Part shown: piece after piece, positions 1-8,057 of the stretch
Layout: every line of letters begins with the position of its first letter
How positions within the stretch are numbered: position 1 is the first letter of the stretch
From: SG8-39 sp041558415
Lineage (GTDB): Bacteria > Pseudomonadota > Gammaproteobacteria > Burkholderiales > SG8-39
Length of the DNA: 20,765 nucleotides
Assembly (NCBI GenBank): GCA_041558415.1
Contig: JBFFEY010000055.1
Span: forward strand, 1-20,765
Reading direction: 5' to 3'
Translations under genes and position numbers: made by a program
The notes under the pieces: model-generated
Databases searched by the model: none
What the model saw: the letters and a program-made list of their open reading frames with translations, nothing else
What the model was told of the DNA's origin: nothing

Positions 1-381
1 CCCTGGAACCGGCTGCCGCAGGCCCTCGTCGCCCGGCTGCCGGAAGCCGGCCTGCGCGGACTCAGCCAGTTCGGTCCGCGCGCGCGCGCGCGGCCGGCGC
101 CGGGGCTCGTGCAGGTCAACACCCACGTCGACCTCATCGCCTGGCGGGGCGAGCGCGGCTTCGTCGGCGAGCAGGCCGCGCTCGAACAGGCGCTGCGCCA
201 CCTCGCGGCGCGCCGCAGCGGCCGCGCCGACGCCGACGAGCCGACCGGCTGGCTCACGCACCACCGGCAGCACGACGCCGCGACCTGGCGCTTTCTCGAA
301 CGGTTGTTTGAGCGCACGCGCGAAAACGGCGCGCTGCGCTGGCTGCACGCGCGCACCCTGTTCGCGCCGCAGACGGCATGA
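1..381 (+). CDS. C-terminal part of a probable polysaccharide deacetylase-family protein (5' end outside window)
   Basis: The reading frame is open from base 1 to the TGA at 379-381, so this is the last 126 codons of a gene that begins upstream. The visible part contains VNTHVDLIAWR, a GFVGE segment, and EPTGWLTHHRQHD followed by TWRFLERLF. This resembles, from memory, the C-terminal part of small polysaccharide-deacetylase-like (NodB-fold) proteins, in which a late 'THH' segment contributes to the barrel. The catalytic N-terminal motifs would lie outside the window, so the family is a tentative inference. The first GTG in the region (109) is not taken as the start because the frame stays open upstream and the protein fold would be truncated. 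The stop overlaps the next gene's ATG by 4 bp (ATGA), suggesting translational coupling. Residues 26-31 are encoded across a (CG)8 run. Confidence 0.5.
   Translation, partial: PWNRLPQALVARLPEAGLRGLSQFGPRARARPAPGLVQVNTHVDLIAWRGERGFVGEQAALEQALRHLAARRSGRADADEPTGWLTHHRQHDAATWRFLERLFERTRENGALRWLHARTLFAPQTA
77..92. repeat. (CG)8 dinucleotide run
   Basis: Sixteen bases of perfectly alternating CG lie inside the first coding region and encode an Arg-Ala-Arg-Ala stretch. Such runs are prone to slippage and can adopt Z-DNA; no function is claimed. Confidence 0.8.
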
Positions 382-860
382 CCCCGCGCCGCTTTCGCTA
401 CCCCACCGCGGCGCTGCGCTCGGCGTACGGGCTGGCCGTGGTCGGCATGCTGATCGGCTTCGGCCCCCTGCTCCTGGCGCGGCCGGCGCCGCTGTTTCGC
501 TGGCTGCTCGGCGCTATGGGCGTGCTTTTCCTCGTATACTTCCTGCGCACGGTCACCCGCCAGCTGACCTGGATCGAGCTCGATGCGACCGGGATCAGCG
601 TGCACGGCCCGCTGGGCGCCGCCATCCCCTGGGATGCGCTGCGCGCGGTGCGGCTCAATTATTACTCGACGCGGCCGGACCGTTCGGGGGGATGGATGGA
701 GTTCATCTTGCAGGGCCCGCGGCGCGCGCTCCGCGTCGAGTCGACGCTCGACGGCTTCGCCGAGCTGGTGCGCGAAAGCATCGGGCAGGCGCAGGCGCGC
801 GGCCTGGAGATCGACGAGCGCACGCGGGCGAACCTGCGCGCGCTCGGCATCACGCTCTGA
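378..860 (+). CDS. Small two-helix membrane protein with a PH-like cytosolic domain, function unknown
   Basis: A 160-residue protein starting at the ATG that overlaps the upstream stop. Two hydrophobic segments (about residues 14-35 and 40-57) form a probable hairpin. They are followed by a soluble part beginning TWIELDATGISVHG and continuing with IPWDALRAV, YYSTRPDRSGGWMEFIL and RRALRVESTLDGFAELV. The pattern of beta strands closed by a helix is typical of short bacterial membrane-anchored PH-like proteins; this is a fold-level impression, not a recognised family. The gene is followed after 22 bp by the ABC transporter operon and could be cotranscribed with it. No catalytic motif is visible, so a membrane-associated accessory role is only a guess. 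Confidence 0.75.
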   Translation: MTPRRFRYPTAALRSAYGLAVVGMLIGFGPLLLARPAPLFRWLLGAMGVLFLVYFLRTVTRQLTWIELDATGISVHGPLGAAIPWDALRAVRLNYYSTRPDRSGGWMEFILQGPRRALRVESTLDGFAELVRESIGQAQARGLEIDERTRANLRALGITL

Positions 861-882
861 GCGCGACGCGATAGAGCGAACG

Positions 883-2775
883 ATGCCGGATCTGCTGCGC
901 GTCAACGATCTCAAGGTCTACCTGGACGTCGATGCCGGCACGGTCAAGGCGGCCGACGGCGTGTCGTTCCGCGTGCCCGAAGGCCGCACGGTGGCGCTGG
1001 TGGGCGAGTCGGGCTCCGGCAAATCGATCGTCGCGCAGGCGATCATGGGCATCCTGCCGCGCATCGCGCGCATCGAAGGCGGCGAGATCCTGTTCGCCGA
1101 CCCGAGCCAGCCGGGCAGCGTCGTCGACATCGCCCGCCTCGAGCGCGACAGCAGGGCGATGCGCGCGATCCGCGGCGGGCGCATCTCCATCATCTTTCAG
1201 GAGCCGATGACGGCGCTGTCGCCGCTGCACACCATCGGCAACCAGATCGGCGAGGCGCTTTCGCTGCACCGCTCGCACCTCGGCAAGCGCGAGCGGCGCG
1301 ACGCCGCGGTCGAGATGCTGCGCCGGGTGGGCTTTCCCGACCCGGTCGCCGCCGAGCACACCTACCCGTTCGAGCTCTCGGGCGGGCTGCGCCAGCGCGC
1401 GATGATCGCGATGGCGCTCGTCTGCCGGCCGGCGCTGCTGATCGCCGACGAACCCACCACGGCGCTCGACGTCACCATCCAGGCGCAGATCCTGCACCTG
1501 ATCCGCGAGCTGCAGCGCGACCTCGGCATGGCGGTGCTGATGATCACGCACGATCTCGGCGTCGTCGCCAACATGGCCGAGGAAGTCGTCGTCATGTACC
1601 ACGGCCGCGTCACCGAGGCGGGCACCGTGGAGGACGTCTTCCGCGATTCGCGCCACCCCTACCTCAAGGCGCTGATGCGGGCGGTGCCGCGCTTTGGCAT
1701 GGCCGAGGGTGAACGGCTGACGCCGATTCGCGAGGTGCAGGTCGGCACCGAGCACCGCCTGCTCGCGCCGCGCGATCGGCCGGTGATGACGGCAAGCGAG
1801 GCACCGCTGCTCACGGTGCGCCACGTGACGAAGCACTTCGCCACCCGCAAGACTTCGATCCTCGGCAGCAAGCTCGCCGGCGAGGTGCTGGCGGTCGATG
1901 ACGTGAGCTTTCACGTGCGGGCGGGCGAGTGCCTCGGCCTGGTGGGCGAGTCGGGCTGCGGCAAGACGACCAGCGCGAAGCTGATCATGCGCTCGCTCAA
2001 GCCGGATTCCGGCGAGATCGTCTTCAACGACCACGGCACGCTGCGCGACGTGCTGGCGCTGAAGAACGACGCGCTGTTCGATTACCGGCGCAAGGTCCAG
2101 TTCGTGTTTCAGGATCCCTTCGGTTCGCTCAATCCGCGCATGACGGCGCTCGACATCATCGCCGAGCCGCTCGTCATCCACGGCATCGGCGACGAGGACG
2201 AGCATTTCGAGCGCGTCAAGGAACTGATGCTGCTGGTCGGGCTCGACGTGCGCTACCTCAGGCGCTACCCGCACAGCTTCTCCGGCGGCCAGCGCCAGCG
2301 TCTCGGCATCGCGCGCGCGCTGGCGCTCAGTCCCGACCTGCTGCTGCTCGACGAGCCGGTCTCCGCGCTCGACGTGTCGGTGCAGGCGCAGGTGTTGAAC
2401 CTGCTGCGCGACCTGCGCGCGACGCTCGGACTGACCTACATCTTCATCTCGCACAACCTGGCCGTGGTGCACTATCTGTCCGACCGCATCGCCGTGATGT
2501 GCGCCGGGCGCATCGTCGAGACCGCGGAAACCCGCGAACTGTTCCGCAAGCCGGTGCACCCCTACACCAAGGCGCTGCTCGCCGCCGTTCCGGACCCCGA
2601 CCTCGACCGACTGCTGAATTTCGAATTGCTGATGGAAGGCAAGGCGTCGGATCCCAGCGCATGGCCGCGGCCTTTCCGATTGGATGCAAACGCGAGGACC
2701 AGTATGATCGACATCGGCAACGGTCACCTGGTACGCGCCCACACCTCTGCCGACAGCTCGGAGCTCACTGCATGA
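883..2775 (+). CDS. Fused double ATPase subunit of an Opp/Dpp-type ABC importer
   Basis: A 630-residue protein with two complete ABC ATPase domains, equivalent to DppD and DppF joined in one chain (as in YejF or GsiA). Domain 1 has Walker A GESGSGKS (Lys47), signature LSGGLRQR (about 165-172), Walker B IADEP (Asp189, Glu190) and switch His223. Domain 2 has GESGCGKT (Lys361), FSGGQRQR (about 466-473), LLDEP (Asp490, Glu491) and an ISHN switch. HPY..ALM/LLA segments after each domain match the oligopeptide-transporter C-terminal extension, and a roughly 45-residue tail follows domain 2. ATG 883 is chosen because the frame upstream is out-of-frame coding for the previous gene and homology begins at PDLLRVNDL. 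All catalytic residues are present, so it should power uptake through the two permeases downstream. The stop overlaps the next ATG by 4 bp. Substrate cannot be read from the ATPase. Confidence 0.93.
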   Translation: MPDLLRVNDLKVYLDVDAGTVKAADGVSFRVPEGRTVALVGESGSGKSIVAQAIMGILPRIARIEGGEILFADPSQPGSVVDIARLERDSRAMRAIRGGRISIIFQEPMTALSPLHTIGNQIGEALSLHRSHLGKRERRDAAVEMLRRVGFPDPVAAEHTYPFELSGGLRQRAMIAMALVCRPALLIADEPTTALDVTIQAQILHLIRELQRDLGMAVLMITHDLGVVANMAEEVVVMYHGRVTEAGTVEDVFRDSRHPYLKALMRAVPRFGMAEGERLTPIREVQVGTEHRLLAPRDRPVMTASEAPLLTVRHVTKHFATRKTSILGSKLAGEVLAVDDVSFHVRAGECLGLVGESGCGKTTSAKLIMRSLKPDSGEIVFNDHGTLRDVLALKNDALFDYRRKVQFVFQDPFGSLNPRMTALDIIAEPLVIHGIGDEDEHFERVKELMLLVGLDVRYLRRYPHSFSGGQRQRLGIARALALSPDLLLLDEPVSALDVSVQAQVLNLLRDLRATLGLTYIFISHNLAVVHYLSDRIAVMCAGRIVETAETRELFRKPVHPYTKALLAAVPDPDLDRLLNFELLMEGKASDPSAWPRPFRLDANARTSMIDIGNGHLVRAHTSADSSELTA

Positions 2776-4688
2776 AAACCCCAACCCGACGCCTGAACTT
2801 TTCATTGCACCCTGCCGGCGGCCTGCGGCTCGCCGCGTGGCTGCTCGCCGGCACGCTCGCGCTGCCCGCAGGCGGCCACGCCGCGAACCTGGTCGAGACG
2901 CCGATGCTCGCGGACGCGGTGGCCGCCAAGAAACTGCCGCCGGTGAGCGCGCGCGTGCCGCAGATGCCGCTCGTGGTCCAGACCGCGGGCAAGCCGGGCG
3001 GCATGCTGCGCACGCTGATCGGGCGCACGCGCGACGTGCGCCTGATGGTGGTCTACGGCTATGCCCGGCTCGCCGGCTACGACACGCGCTTCAACATCGT
3101 GCCCGACATCGCGCAGAGCATCGAGGTCCAGGAGGGCCGCATCTTCACCATCAAGCTGCGGCCCGGTCACAAGTGGTCCGACGGCCAGCCGTTCACCACG
3201 GACGACTTCCGCTATTACTGGGAAGACGTCGCCAACAACCCGGAGCTCAGTCCGAGCGGGCCGCCGCGCGAACTGCTGGTCGACGGCCAGCCGCCGAAGG
3301 TCGAGTTCATCGACAAGACCACGGTGCGCTACAGCTGGGCGAAGCCGAACCGCGACTTCCTGCCGCGCATCGCCGGCACTTCGCCGCTGTTCATCTACCG
3401 CCCGGCCCACTACCTGAAGAAGTTTCACAAGAAGCACAACGCGAAGATCGCCAAGGCGGAGAAGGAAGGCACGGCCAAGCGCGGCTGGGCGCGTACCCAC
3501 AACAAGCAGGACAACATGTACCGCTTCGACAACCCGGATCTGCCGACGCTGCAGCCCTGGATGAACACGACGAAGCCGCCCGCGGACCGTTTCATCGCGG
3601 CGCGCAACCCCTTCTTTCACCGCGTCGACGCGCAGGGCAACCAGTTGCCCTACATCGACCGCGTCGAGATGCTGGTCGCCGACGGCAAGCTGATCGCGGC
3701 CAAGGCCGGCGCCGGCGAAGCCGACCTGCAGGCGCGCGACATCCAGTTCAACAACTACACCTTCCTCAAGAAGAGCGAAAAGCAGAACGACTTCCGCACC
3801 CTGCTCTGGCGCACCGCCAAGGGCGCGCATTTTGCGCTGTTTCCCAACCTCAACGTGAACGACCCGGCGTGGCGCAAGCTGCTGCGCGACGCGCGCTTCC
3901 GGCGCGCCCTGTCGATGGCGATCGACCGCTCGCTGGTCAACAACGTCCTGTACTTCGGGCTCGCTCTCGAGGGCAACAACAGCGTGCTGCCCGACAGTCC
4001 GCTGTTCAAGGAGAAGTACCAGAAGCGCTGGGCCAATTTCGACCGCAGCGCGGCCAACAAGCTGCTCGACGCGATCGGCCTGAAGCGCGGCGCGGACGGC
4101 GTCCGCCAGCTGCCCGACGGTCGGCCGATGGAGATCATCGTCGAGACGGCGGGCGAGAGCACCGAGCAGACCGACATCCTCGAGCTGATTCGCGAAATGT
4201 GGCGCGAGGTCGGCATCAAGCTCTACAGCAAGCCCTCGCAGCGCGAGGTGTTCCGCAACCGCATCTTCTCGGGCGAGGCGCTGATGTCGGTGTGGAGCGG
4301 CTTCGAGAACGGCATCCCCACCGCGGAGATGAGCCCCGAGGAACTCGCGCCGACCAACCAGCAGCAGCTGCAGTGGCCCAAGTTCGGCCAGCACTACGAG
4401 ACCAGCGGCAAGTCGGGCGACGCGCCCGACATTCCGGAGGCGGCGCAGCTGCTGAAGGATCTGGCGGCCTGGAACGCGGCCGACACCGCCCAGGCACGCG
4501 AGGCCATCTGGCACCGCATGCTCGAGATCCATGCCGAGCAGCAGTTCGTCATCGGCGTGGTGAGCGGCGTGCCGCAGCCCGTGGTGGTGCGCAACCAAGT
4601 CCAGGGGGTGCCGGAAAAGGGCATCTACAACTGGGATCCCGGCGCCTTCTTCGGCATCTACCGCCCGGACACCTTCTGGCTGCGGTAA
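2772..4688 (+). CDS. Periplasmic solute-binding protein of the Opp/Dpp-type transporter (SBP_bac_5 family)
   Basis: A 638-residue exported protein. The N-terminus has a basic region (KTPTRRLN), a hydrophobic core (AAWLLAGTLALPA) and a likely signal peptidase I site after GGHA (residue 37). There is no lipobox cysteine, so it should be free in the periplasm. The mature protein contains hallmarks of family 5 binding proteins: PGGMLRTL near the start, FTIKLRPGHKWSDGQPFTTDDF (split here as FTIKLRPG and KWSDGQPFTTDDF), and a late RRALSMAIDR segment. At 638 residues it is longer than DppA-type proteins (about 535). The family also carries oligosaccharides and other solutes, so peptide uptake is likely but unproven. 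It overlaps the ATPase stop (ATGA) and precedes an intercistronic hairpin, common after binding-protein genes that need higher expression than the permeases. Confidence 0.93.
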   Translation: MKTPTRRLNFSLHPAGGLRLAAWLLAGTLALPAGGHAANLVETPMLADAVAAKKLPPVSARVPQMPLVVQTAGKPGGMLRTLIGRTRDVRLMVVYGYARLAGYDTRFNIVPDIAQSIEVQEGRIFTIKLRPGHKWSDGQPFTTDDFRYYWEDVANNPELSPSGPPRELLVDGQPPKVEFIDKTTVRYSWAKPNRDFLPRIAGTSPLFIYRPAHYLKKFHKKHNAKIAKAEKEGTAKRGWARTHNKQDNMYRFDNPDLPTLQPWMNTTKPPADRFIAARNPFFHRVDAQGNQLPYIDRVEMLVADGKLIAAKAGAGEADLQARDIQFNNYTFLKKSEKQNDFRTLLWRTAKGAHFALFPNLNVNDPAWRKLLRDARFRRALSMAIDRSLVNNVLYFGLALEGNNSVLPDSPLFKEKYQKRWANFDRSAANKLLDAIGLKRGADGVRQLPDGRPMEIIVETAGESTEQTDILELIREMWREVGIKLYSKPSQREVFRNRIFSGEALMSVWSGFENGIPTAEMSPEELAPTNQQQLQWPKFGQHYETSGKSGDAPDIPEAAQLLKDLAAWNAADTAQAREAIWHRMLEIHAEQQFVIGVVSGVPQPVVVRNQVQGVPEKGIYNWDPGAFFGIYRPDTFWLR

Positions 4689-4696
4689 GCCGCCCG

Positions 4697-4725
4697 CCGG
4701 GCGCCGCCCTGTTGCGCGGCGCCCC
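4697..4725 (+). other. Intercistronic stem-loop after the binding-protein gene
   Basis: GGGCGCCG (4699-4706) pairs with CGGCGCCC (4717-4724) around a 10-nt loop, 10 bp after the stop codon. No T-run follows, so it is not a classic terminator. It may protect the 3' end of the upstream message or attenuate reading into the permease genes. Confidence 0.5.
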
Positions 4726-4762
4726 GGTTCGCTAGACGGCACCACAGGCGCCGCAGAGCCTC

Positions 4763-4768
4763 TACAAT
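4763..4768 (+). promoter_or_regulatory. Possible -10 element upstream of the permease genes
   Basis: TACAAT (5/6 match to the sigma-70 -10) lies in the 137-bp gap between the binding protein and the first permease. The best -35 candidate, ACCACA at 4741-4746 with 16-bp spacing, matches only in its ACA half, so this would be a weak internal promoter at best. Confidence 0.3.
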
Positions 4769-4825
4769 CGCCCTGTCGCCGTCGGCCCAGCCCGTCCGCT
4801 GCGCCGACGGCGCTTGGCTGCGCGC

Positions 4826-5851
4826 ATGCTGAATTACACGATCCACCGCATCCTGATCATGATCCCGACGCTGCTCGTGATCAGCTTCGTCACGTTCGTG
4901 ATCATCCAGCTGCCGCCCGGCGACTACCTTTCCAACCAGATCCAGGAGCTGAAATCGAGCGGCGACAGCGCGGCGCTCGAGCGCGTCGAGTTCCTGCGCA
5001 AGGAGTACGGCCTGGACAAGCCCTTCATGGAGCAGTACGGCGTGTGGCTCGGCCTGTGGCCCGGCGAAAAGGGCTTCTCCGGACTGCTGCAGGGCGACTG
5101 GGGCTGGTCGTTCGAGCACGACCTGCCGGTCGACAAAGTGGTCGGCGACCGGCTGCTGCTTTCGTTCGTCCTCAATTTCTCGACCATCCTGTTCACCTGG
5201 GCGGTCGCCTTTCCGATCGGCGTTTATGCCGCCACGCACCAGTACAGCTGGGGCGATCACGGGCTCACTCTGTTCGGCTACGTCGGCCTCGCCACGCCGA
5301 ACTTCCTGCTCGCGCTGGTGCTGATGTACTTCGCCAACGTGCAGTTCGGCTTGTCGATCGGCGGCATCATGGATCCGGAGTACCTCGGCCAGCCGTGGAG
5401 CTGGGACAAGGCCCGCTCGGTGCTCGATCATCTCTGGATTCCGGTGATCGTCATCGGCACTTCGGGCACTGCGGGCATGATCCGGCGGCTGCGCGCGAAC
5501 CTGCTCGACGAGCTGCAGAAGCAGTACGTGGTCACGGCGCGCGCCAAGGGCATGCCGCCCACCCGGCTGCTGGTGAAATATCCGCTGCGCATGGCGCTCA
5601 ACCCGTTCATCGCCGACATCGGCAACCTGCTGCCGAGCATCATCTCCGGATCGGCGATCGTCGCGGTGGTGCTGTCGCTGCAGACCTCGGGCCCGATGCT
5701 GCTCGACGCGCTGCAGAGCCAGGACCAGTACCTCGCCGGCTCGTTCCTCATGTTCCTGTCGCTGCTCGCGGTGATCGGCACCTTCATCTCCGACCTGCTG
5801 CTCGCCGCGCTCGACCCGCGCATCCGCCTGAGTGGGGGCATGGCCAAGTGA
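4826..5851 (+). CDS. ABC transporter permease, DppB/OppB type
   Basis: A 341-residue inner-membrane protein. The first helix (about 8-28, RILIMIPTLLVISFVTFVII) is followed by a periplasmic stretch containing RKEYGLDKPFMEQYGVWL, typical of DppB-family permeases. Further helices lie at about 113-137, 149-175, 210-227, 270-290 and 308-330. The cytoplasmic coupling (EAA) loop is seen as QYVVTARAKGMPPTRLLVKY, which contacts the ATPase. ATG 4826 is preferred over TTG 4814 because MLNYTIHRIL is the usual family N-terminus; neither start has a clear Shine-Dalgarno. It lies 137 bp after the binding-protein stop and overlaps the next gene by 4 bp (GTGA), so the two permeases are translationally coupled and probably form the heterodimeric channel. 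Confidence 0.93.
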   Translation: MLNYTIHRILIMIPTLLVISFVTFVIIQLPPGDYLSNQIQELKSSGDSAALERVEFLRKEYGLDKPFMEQYGVWLGLWPGEKGFSGLLQGDWGWSFEHDLPVDKVVGDRLLLSFVLNFSTILFTWAVAFPIGVYAATHQYSWGDHGLTLFGYVGLATPNFLLALVLMYFANVQFGLSIGGIMDPEYLGQPWSWDKARSVLDHLWIPVIVIGTSGTAGMIRRLRANLLDELQKQYVVTARAKGMPPTRLLVKYPLRMALNPFIADIGNLLPSIISGSAIVAVVLSLQTSGPMLLDALQSQDQYLAGSFLMFLSLLAVIGTFISDLLLAALDPRIRLSGGMAK

Positions 5852-7020
5852 GCGCCGCCGCGCCGCCGCCGGGACGCCTGCCGCACTACGTCTCGAGTGC
5901 GCCGTTCGAGCCGCTCGCGGCCGAGCAGCTCACGCCCGAACAGGAGCGCTTCTACCGCGCCTCGCAGTGGCAGATCATGTGGTGGAAGTTCCGCCGCCAC
6001 CGCATCGCCGTCATTTCCGGCGTCATCCTGCTGCTGTTCTACGCCTCGACGCTGGTGAGCGAGGTGATCGCGCCCTACGAGCTGCACACGCGCGATTCAC
6101 GCCATATCTACGCGCCGCCGCAGGCACTGCACCTGTTCCACGAGGGCAAGTTCGTCGGACCCTTCGTCTACCCCTACCGCATGCAGCTCAACATGACGAC
6201 GCTCAAGCGCGAGTACCGGGTCGACAGCTCGAAGCTGCAGCCGCTGCGCTTCTTCTGCCGCGGCGACGAGTACAAGTTCTGGAATCTGGTCGACTGGAAC
6301 TTCCACCTGTTCTGCCCGGCCGAGGGCGGTACCGTATTCCTGCTCGGCACCGACCGGCTCGGGCGCGACCTGCTTTCGCGCATCATCTACGGCACGCGCA
6401 TCTCGCTCACCGTCGGCCTGTTCGGCATCCTGGTCAGCTTCATGATCGGCATCGTGCTGGGCGGCATTTCCGGTTACTACGGCGGCTGGGTCGACAACGT
6501 CATCCAGCGCTTCATCGAGATGGTGCGCGCCTTCCCCGAACTGCCGCTGTGGATGGCCCTGTCGGCCGCGCTGCCGGTCACCTGGAGCCCGATCCTGGTC
6601 TACTTCGGCATCACCATCATTCTCGGACTGCTCGATTGGCCGGGGCTGGCGCGCGCGGTGCGCTCCAAGCTGCTGGCGCTGCGCGAGGAGGACTTCGCCG
6701 CGGCGGCGGTGCTGATGGGCGCGGGGCCGGGCCGCGTCATCGCGCGCCACCTGCTGCCGAGCTTCGCCAGCCACCTCATCGCCTCGGCGACGCTCGCCGT
6801 TCCGGGCATGATCCTCGGCGAGACGGCGCTGTCCTTCCTCGGACTGGGTCTGCGCCCGCCGATCACCAGCTGGGGGGTGCTGCTGAACGAAGCGCAGAAC
6901 ATCAACGTGGTGGCGCTCTACCCCTGGCTGATGATCACGGTGCTGCCCGTGTTCATCATCGTGCTGGCGTTCAATTTCTTCGGCGACGGCCTGCGCGACG
7001 CGGCCGACCCCTACCGCTAG
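5848..7020 (+). CDS. ABC transporter permease, DppC/OppC type, with enlarged periplasmic loop
   Basis: A 390-residue membrane protein starting at a GTG that overlaps the previous stop (GTGA). The cytoplasmic N-terminus contains the family pattern SQWQIMWWKFRRHRIAVISG before the first helix (about 53-74). The signature GTDRLGRDLLSRIIYGTRIS (167-186) precedes the core helices, and the coupling loop is EEDFAAAAVLMGAGPGRVIA followed by RHLLP (about 280-304). The segment between helix 1 and GTDRLGRD is about 90 residues, longer than in Escherichia coli DppC, and contains two cysteines (137 and 156) that could form a periplasmic disulfide. Similar long loops occur, as far as I recall, in a subset of family 5 transporters, so this is a subfamily trait rather than an insertion specific to this genome. 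It is the last gene of the transporter operon. Confidence 0.93.
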   Translation: MSAAAPPPGRLPHYVSSAPFEPLAAEQLTPEQERFYRASQWQIMWWKFRRHRIAVISGVILLLFYASTLVSEVIAPYELHTRDSRHIYAPPQALHLFHEGKFVGPFVYPYRMQLNMTTLKREYRVDSSKLQPLRFFCRGDEYKFWNLVDWNFHLFCPAEGGTVFLLGTDRLGRDLLSRIIYGTRISLTVGLFGILVSFMIGIVLGGISGYYGGWVDNVIQRFIEMVRAFPELPLWMALSAALPVTWSPILVYFGITIILGLLDWPGLARAVRSKLLALREEDFAAAAVLMGAGPGRVIARHLLPSFASHLIASATLAVPGMILGETALSFLGLGLRPPITSWGVLLNEAQNINVVALYPWLMITVLPVFIIVLAFNFFGDGLRDAADPYR

Positions 7021-7029
7021 TGGTCGGCC

Positions 7030-7052
7030 AAGGGGGGACGCCGTCCCCCCTT
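7030..7052. terminator. Hairpin between convergent genes, probable bidirectional terminator
   Basis: AAGGGGGGAC (7030-7039) and GTCCCCCCTT (7043-7052) form a perfect 10-bp stem with a 3-nt loop. It lies 9 bp after the permease stop and 35 bp from the end of the opposing hydrolase gene. Only TT follows the stem on either strand, so termination may be imperfect. Confidence 0.55.
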
Positions 7053-7087
7053 ATCACGCCCCAATTCCAGACGAATCTCGGGAAGAC

Positions 7088-7921
7088 TCAGGGACTGAGC
7101 ACCAGGCCTTCGTAAGCGAGCAGCGACCCGGGCATGGCCTGCTCGACCTCGCGCGCGATCGCGTCGAGCGCGAGGTCGTCGTGGTCGGGGTCGTGGTGGA
7201 ACACCACCAGCCGCTTGGCCCCCGCCGCCTGGCACAGGCGCACGCCTTCCTGCCAGGTCGAATGACCCCAGCCCGCATGGCCCTGCGCGTACTCCGCGTC
7301 GGTGTACATGCAGTCGTAGATCACCAGATCGGCACCCTCGATCAGTTCGAGGATGTTGCGGTCCGGCGCGTCCGGCACGTGCTCGGTATCGGTGAGGTAG
7401 CAGACGGCACGGCCGGCGTACTCGATGCGGTAGCCGGTCGCGCCATCCGGATGGTTTAGCGCGGTGGTGCGAAGCCGAATGCCAGGGCCCGGCGAGAGCG
7501 TCTCGCCGGCGCTGAATTCGCGGTAGCTGAGGTTCGCGCGGAACACCTCCGGCGGCACCGGAAACAGCGGCGAGATCATGAACTCGCAGAGCACGCGGTG
7601 CAGCGAAACGCGCCCGCCGAGATGGCCGGCCCAGACACGGAACGTGTTCTGCGACTGGAAGAACGGGCGGAAGAAGGGCAGCCCGCAGACATGGTCGAAA
7701 TGCGTGTGCGTCAGGTAAAGGTCGGCGTCGATCGGCGCCTGGCCGGCGAGCGCGTTGCCCAGGTAGCGGATCCCCGAGCCGGCGTCGAACAGCAGCAGAC
7801 GCTCGCCGCAGCGCACCTCGAGCGACGAGGTGTTGCCGCCGTAGCGCAGCGTCCCGGGCCCCGAACAGGCGATGCTGCCGCGCACACCCCAGAACCGGAT
7901 GGTGAAATCGTCACGCCCCAT
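7088..7921 (-). CDS. Metallo-beta-lactamase-fold hydrolase
   Basis: A 277-residue cytosolic protein (no signal peptide) with a full di-metal site: THTHFDH (His72, His74, Asp76, His77), a later His157, Asp178 in YLTDTEH, and His220 or His242. The N-terminus IRFWGVRGSIACSGPGT with RYGGNTSS is typical of a family of MBL-fold phosphodiesterase-like proteins related to the RNase Z/PhnP branch. The substrate is not fixed by sequence; phosphodiester bonds are the usual target of this branch, and class II cAMP phosphodiesterases share the fold. It diverges from the cyclic-nucleotide operon starting at 8056 and shares a 134-bp intergenic region with it, so an inferred role is removal of the signal made by that operon's cyclase. 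The C-terminal HHDPDHDD segment is an extra cluster of potential metal ligands. Confidence 0.88.
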   Translation of the reverse strand: MGRDDFTIRFWGVRGSIACSGPGTLRYGGNTSSLEVRCGERLLLFDAGSGIRYLGNALAGQAPIDADLYLTHTHFDHVCGLPFFRPFFQSQNTFRVWAGHLGGRVSLHRVLCEFMISPLFPVPPEVFRANLSYREFSAGETLSPGPGIRLRTTALNHPDGATGYRIEYAGRAVCYLTDTEHVPDAPDRNILELIEGADLVIYDCMYTDAEYAQGHAGWGHSTWQEGVRLCQAAGAKRLVVFHHDPDHDDLALDAIAREVEQAMPGSLLAYEGLVLSP

Positions 7922-7933
7922 GTCGAGCGCCAG

Positions 7934-7939
7934 ACTATA
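7934..7939 (-). promoter_or_regulatory. Possible -10 element for the MBL-fold gene
   Basis: On the minus strand TATAGT (5/6 match) lies 12 bp before the ATG. A start site about 7 nt downstream would leave a 5' leader of only a few bases, and no Shine-Dalgarno is visible. No good -35 is present, so the call is weak. Confidence 0.25.
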
Positions 7940-8012
7940 GCGGATCGTGGTGCGACGCGCGGGGTAAGGTAGGATATCGGTCGCGCGCCGCTGGCGCCGA
8001 ACGCAACTGGAT

Positions 8013-8057
8013 GGAACGCACGGGCACGGAAGGCACGGGCACGGAAGGCACGGGCAT
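8013..8057 (+). repeat. Three tandem 15-bp repeats at the start of the ABC-like gene
   Basis: Units GGAACGCACGGGCAC, GGAAGGCACGGGCAC and GGAAGGCACGGGCAT lie head to tail, and a further partial copy (GGAACGCACG) follows. They create two in-frame ATGs with identical downstream context (ATGGAACGCACG at 8011 and 8056) and place a GGAAGG ribosome-binding-like sequence (8043-8048) 7 nt before the second ATG. Confidence 0.85.

Noticed and set aside
77..92. (CG)8 run as a phase-variation switch
   Set aside because: A dinucleotide slip would frameshift the gene, but the run is inside a partial gene with no second frame product. There is no evidence of variability, so it is listed only as a repeat.
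2802..4745. Long minus-strand open frame opposite the binding-protein gene (a similar one lies opposite the ATPase, 850-2805)
   Set aside because: No recognisable motifs, and composition typical of antisense to GC-rich coding sequence.
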